Part shown: one piece after another, positions 5,563-6,612 of the stretch
Layout of the letters: each line of letters begins with the position of its first letter
Position numbering within the stretch: position 1 is the first letter of the stretch
Source: a bacterium
GTDB lineage: Bacteria; Zhuqueibacterota; Zhuqueibacteria; Thermofontimicrobiales; Thermofontimicrobiaceae
Length of the DNA stretch: 6,612 nt
Direction of reading: 5' to 3'
Assembly (NCBI GenBank): GCA_011046315.1
Contig: DSAU01000338.1
Span: 1 to 6,612 of the forward strand
The notes under the pieces: generated by a model
Told to the model about the DNA's origin: nothing
Databases searched by the model: none
The model's input: the letters and a program-made list of their open reading frames with translations, nothing else
Made by a program: the position numbers and the translations under genes

Positions 5563-6612
5563 TTAATGCTCCTCAGCTGAGAAAACATAGACATGACTAT
5601 CTTCGGAAGCGCCGATCAGGTAATGATTCCAGACGATAGCCGCTGTGCGAACCCGCCCCCGGGTTTTATACTTCCAGATTTGCTCACCGCTATTAATATC
5701 AACTGCGTAATAATGACGATCCAGCGTGCCAAAAAATACTTTGTCATTGCAAACCAGTGGTGATGTGCTGATTACGCTGCCGGTTTTAAATTCCCAGTTT
5801 AAAGATCCTGTTTGCTGATCAACATTGTAAAGCCATCCATCGGTGGAACCAAAAATTACCATTTCAGTTGTCACCGCAGCGCCGTGAAACAATTGCCCAT
5901 CGGTCAGAAACTGCCAGCGGAGCTCGCCCGATTTAATGTCGATGGCGTAAAAGTTACCGTCGAGTGAACCTACAAATGCGATTCCACCATTAATTGCAGC
6001 TGTTGATTGAACAGCGGCGCCGGTTTTAAACTTCCAGGCGAGCTTGCCGTCGGATTTATTTAGCGCGTAAATATTTCCGTCATCGCAGCCGAAAATAATA
6101 AAATCCCCGTCACTTGCCGCTGAAGAGTGAATGTGATCCGGTGTGTCAAATTTCCAAATTTTTTCGCCAGTGCTCAGTTTGTACATGTCAATGTGTTTGT
6201 ACAGGGCGGTGATGACGATTTCATTTTCAAACAGCAACGGTTCCGAGGAAATATCACCGGCGTTGAGTTTCCAATCGGTTTTTCCGGTCTTCAAATTGTA
6301 GCGAAACAGGGTGTCGTCTCCATAGCGCCGAGCAATAAACAGCAGCGAATCTGATAAGACAAAGGTTGAATGGAATCCAGTTTTTTTGGAGCCGATTTTC
6401 TTGCCGGAGTCAATCGAAAAAGCGTGGATATTTCCGTCCATGGTTGAAAAAAATAAAACGCCGTTGCTTACCAGCAATGTTTTTCCGATCGCGGCTGAGG
6501 CAGAATGTCGCCACTTTAATGTAAGCGGAACATCGATGTTGTCCCGGGAAAAATTTGTCCGGGCTGGATTTTGGCCGTACATATTCCAACTGGGAGCGTC
6601 ACTGTATAATGT
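5563..6612 (-). CDS. PQQ-like beta-propeller repeat protein (5' end outside the window)
   Basis: At least 349 codons are open to the window edge. Ten codons precede the first in-frame ATG (6582) without a stop, and they read straight into SWNMYGQNPARTN, an N-terminal motif typical of PQQ-repeat proteins. The true start therefore lies beyond 6612. Numbered from that ATG, repeats of about 40 residues recur, of the form 'DGNxYAxDxxSGexxWxFxT'. Blade-marking tryptophans are at 104, 143, 183, 223, 263 and 303. Blade 1 (about 33-70) lacks its Trp. Blade 8 (311-335) is closed by the N-terminal LKWRHSA strand containing W24, giving eight blades as in BamB-like and quinoprotein-type propellers. No quinoprotein dehydrogenase catalytic region is seen, so a scaffold or binding role in the periplasm or outer membrane is more likely than alcohol dehydrogenase activity. 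A signal peptide would be expected in the missing part. It is the first visible gene of the minus-strand operon. Confidence 0.85.
   Translation of the reverse strand, partial: TLYSDAPSWNMYGQNPARTNFSRDNIDVPLTLKWRHSASAAIGKTLLVSNGVLFFSTMDGNIHAFSIDSGKKIGSKKTGFHSTFVLSDSLLFIARRYGDDTLFRYNLKTGKTDWKLNAGDISSEPLLFENEIVITALYKHIDMYKLSTGEKIWKFDTPDHIHSSAASDGDFIIFGCDDGNIYALNKSDGKLAWKFKTGAAVQSTAAINGGIAFVGSLDGNFYAIDIKSGELRWQFLTDGQLFHGAAVTTEMVIFGSTDGWLYNVDQQTGSLNWEFKTGSVISTSPLVCNDKVFFGTLDRHYYAVDINSGEQIWKYKTRGRVRTAAIVWNHYLIGASEDSHVYVFSAEEH
5569..5574 (-). promoter_or_regulatory. Ribosome binding site (GAGGAG) for a TTG start
   Basis: On the minus strand GAGGAG sits inside the last codons of the propeller gene, 7 nt before TTG (5561-5559). 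It is the only strong Shine-Dalgarno match near the start of the PEGA gene, and it decides in favour of the TTG over the ATG at 5594. Confidence 0.65.

Noticed and set aside
5331..6354. Plus-strand open frames at 5331-5522 and 6127-6354
   Set aside because: They are antisense to the PEGA domains and propeller repeats, with no recognisable product.

Overview
The window looks like ordinary chromosomal DNA from a Gram-negative-type bacterium: coding regions of moderate GC separated by AT-rich spacers. Two observations suggest, at low confidence, an environmental lineage of the Bacteroidota/Calditrichota/KSB1 (FCB) kind. These are a long, eukaryote-like urocanase, and an envelope operon with a PQQ-type propeller and a PEGA-domain protein. 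No mobile element, rRNA, tRNA or CRISPR array is visible.

Left half, plus strand. An AT-rich leader with a small degenerate inverted repeat precedes a long-type urocanate hydratase (hutU, about 312-2342), the second enzyme of histidine breakdown. A 180-bp AT-rich spacer follows. Next is a FAD-linked oxidase of the GlcD/D-lactate dehydrogenase family (2523-4187). It carries a C-terminal ferredoxin-like tail that appears to keep only the four cysteines of one [4Fe-4S] cluster. The other hut genes (hutH, hutI, ftcD or hutF/G) are not in the window, so a histidine operon is not demonstrated.

Centre. A strong, apparently bidirectional intrinsic terminator (4255-4295) separates the two convergent transcription units.

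Right half, minus strand, read from 6612 down to 4310. Three tightly packed genes look like one operon. The first is an eight-bladed PQQ-like beta-propeller protein whose 5' end lies outside the window. The second is a secreted protein with two PEGA domains and two C-terminal hydrophobic helices, most likely started at a TTG one base after the preceding stop. The third is a 137-aa conserved hypothetical protein resembling small bacterial eRF1-like/host-attachment-type proteins. The first two point to an envelope function. The role of the third is unknown.

The points most worth a second look are the one-cluster ferredoxin tail of the FAD oxidase, the propeller/PEGA/eRF1-like operon, and the altered glycine motif (SNGGG) in the urocanase. 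I see no clear evidence of a wholly new multi-gene system.
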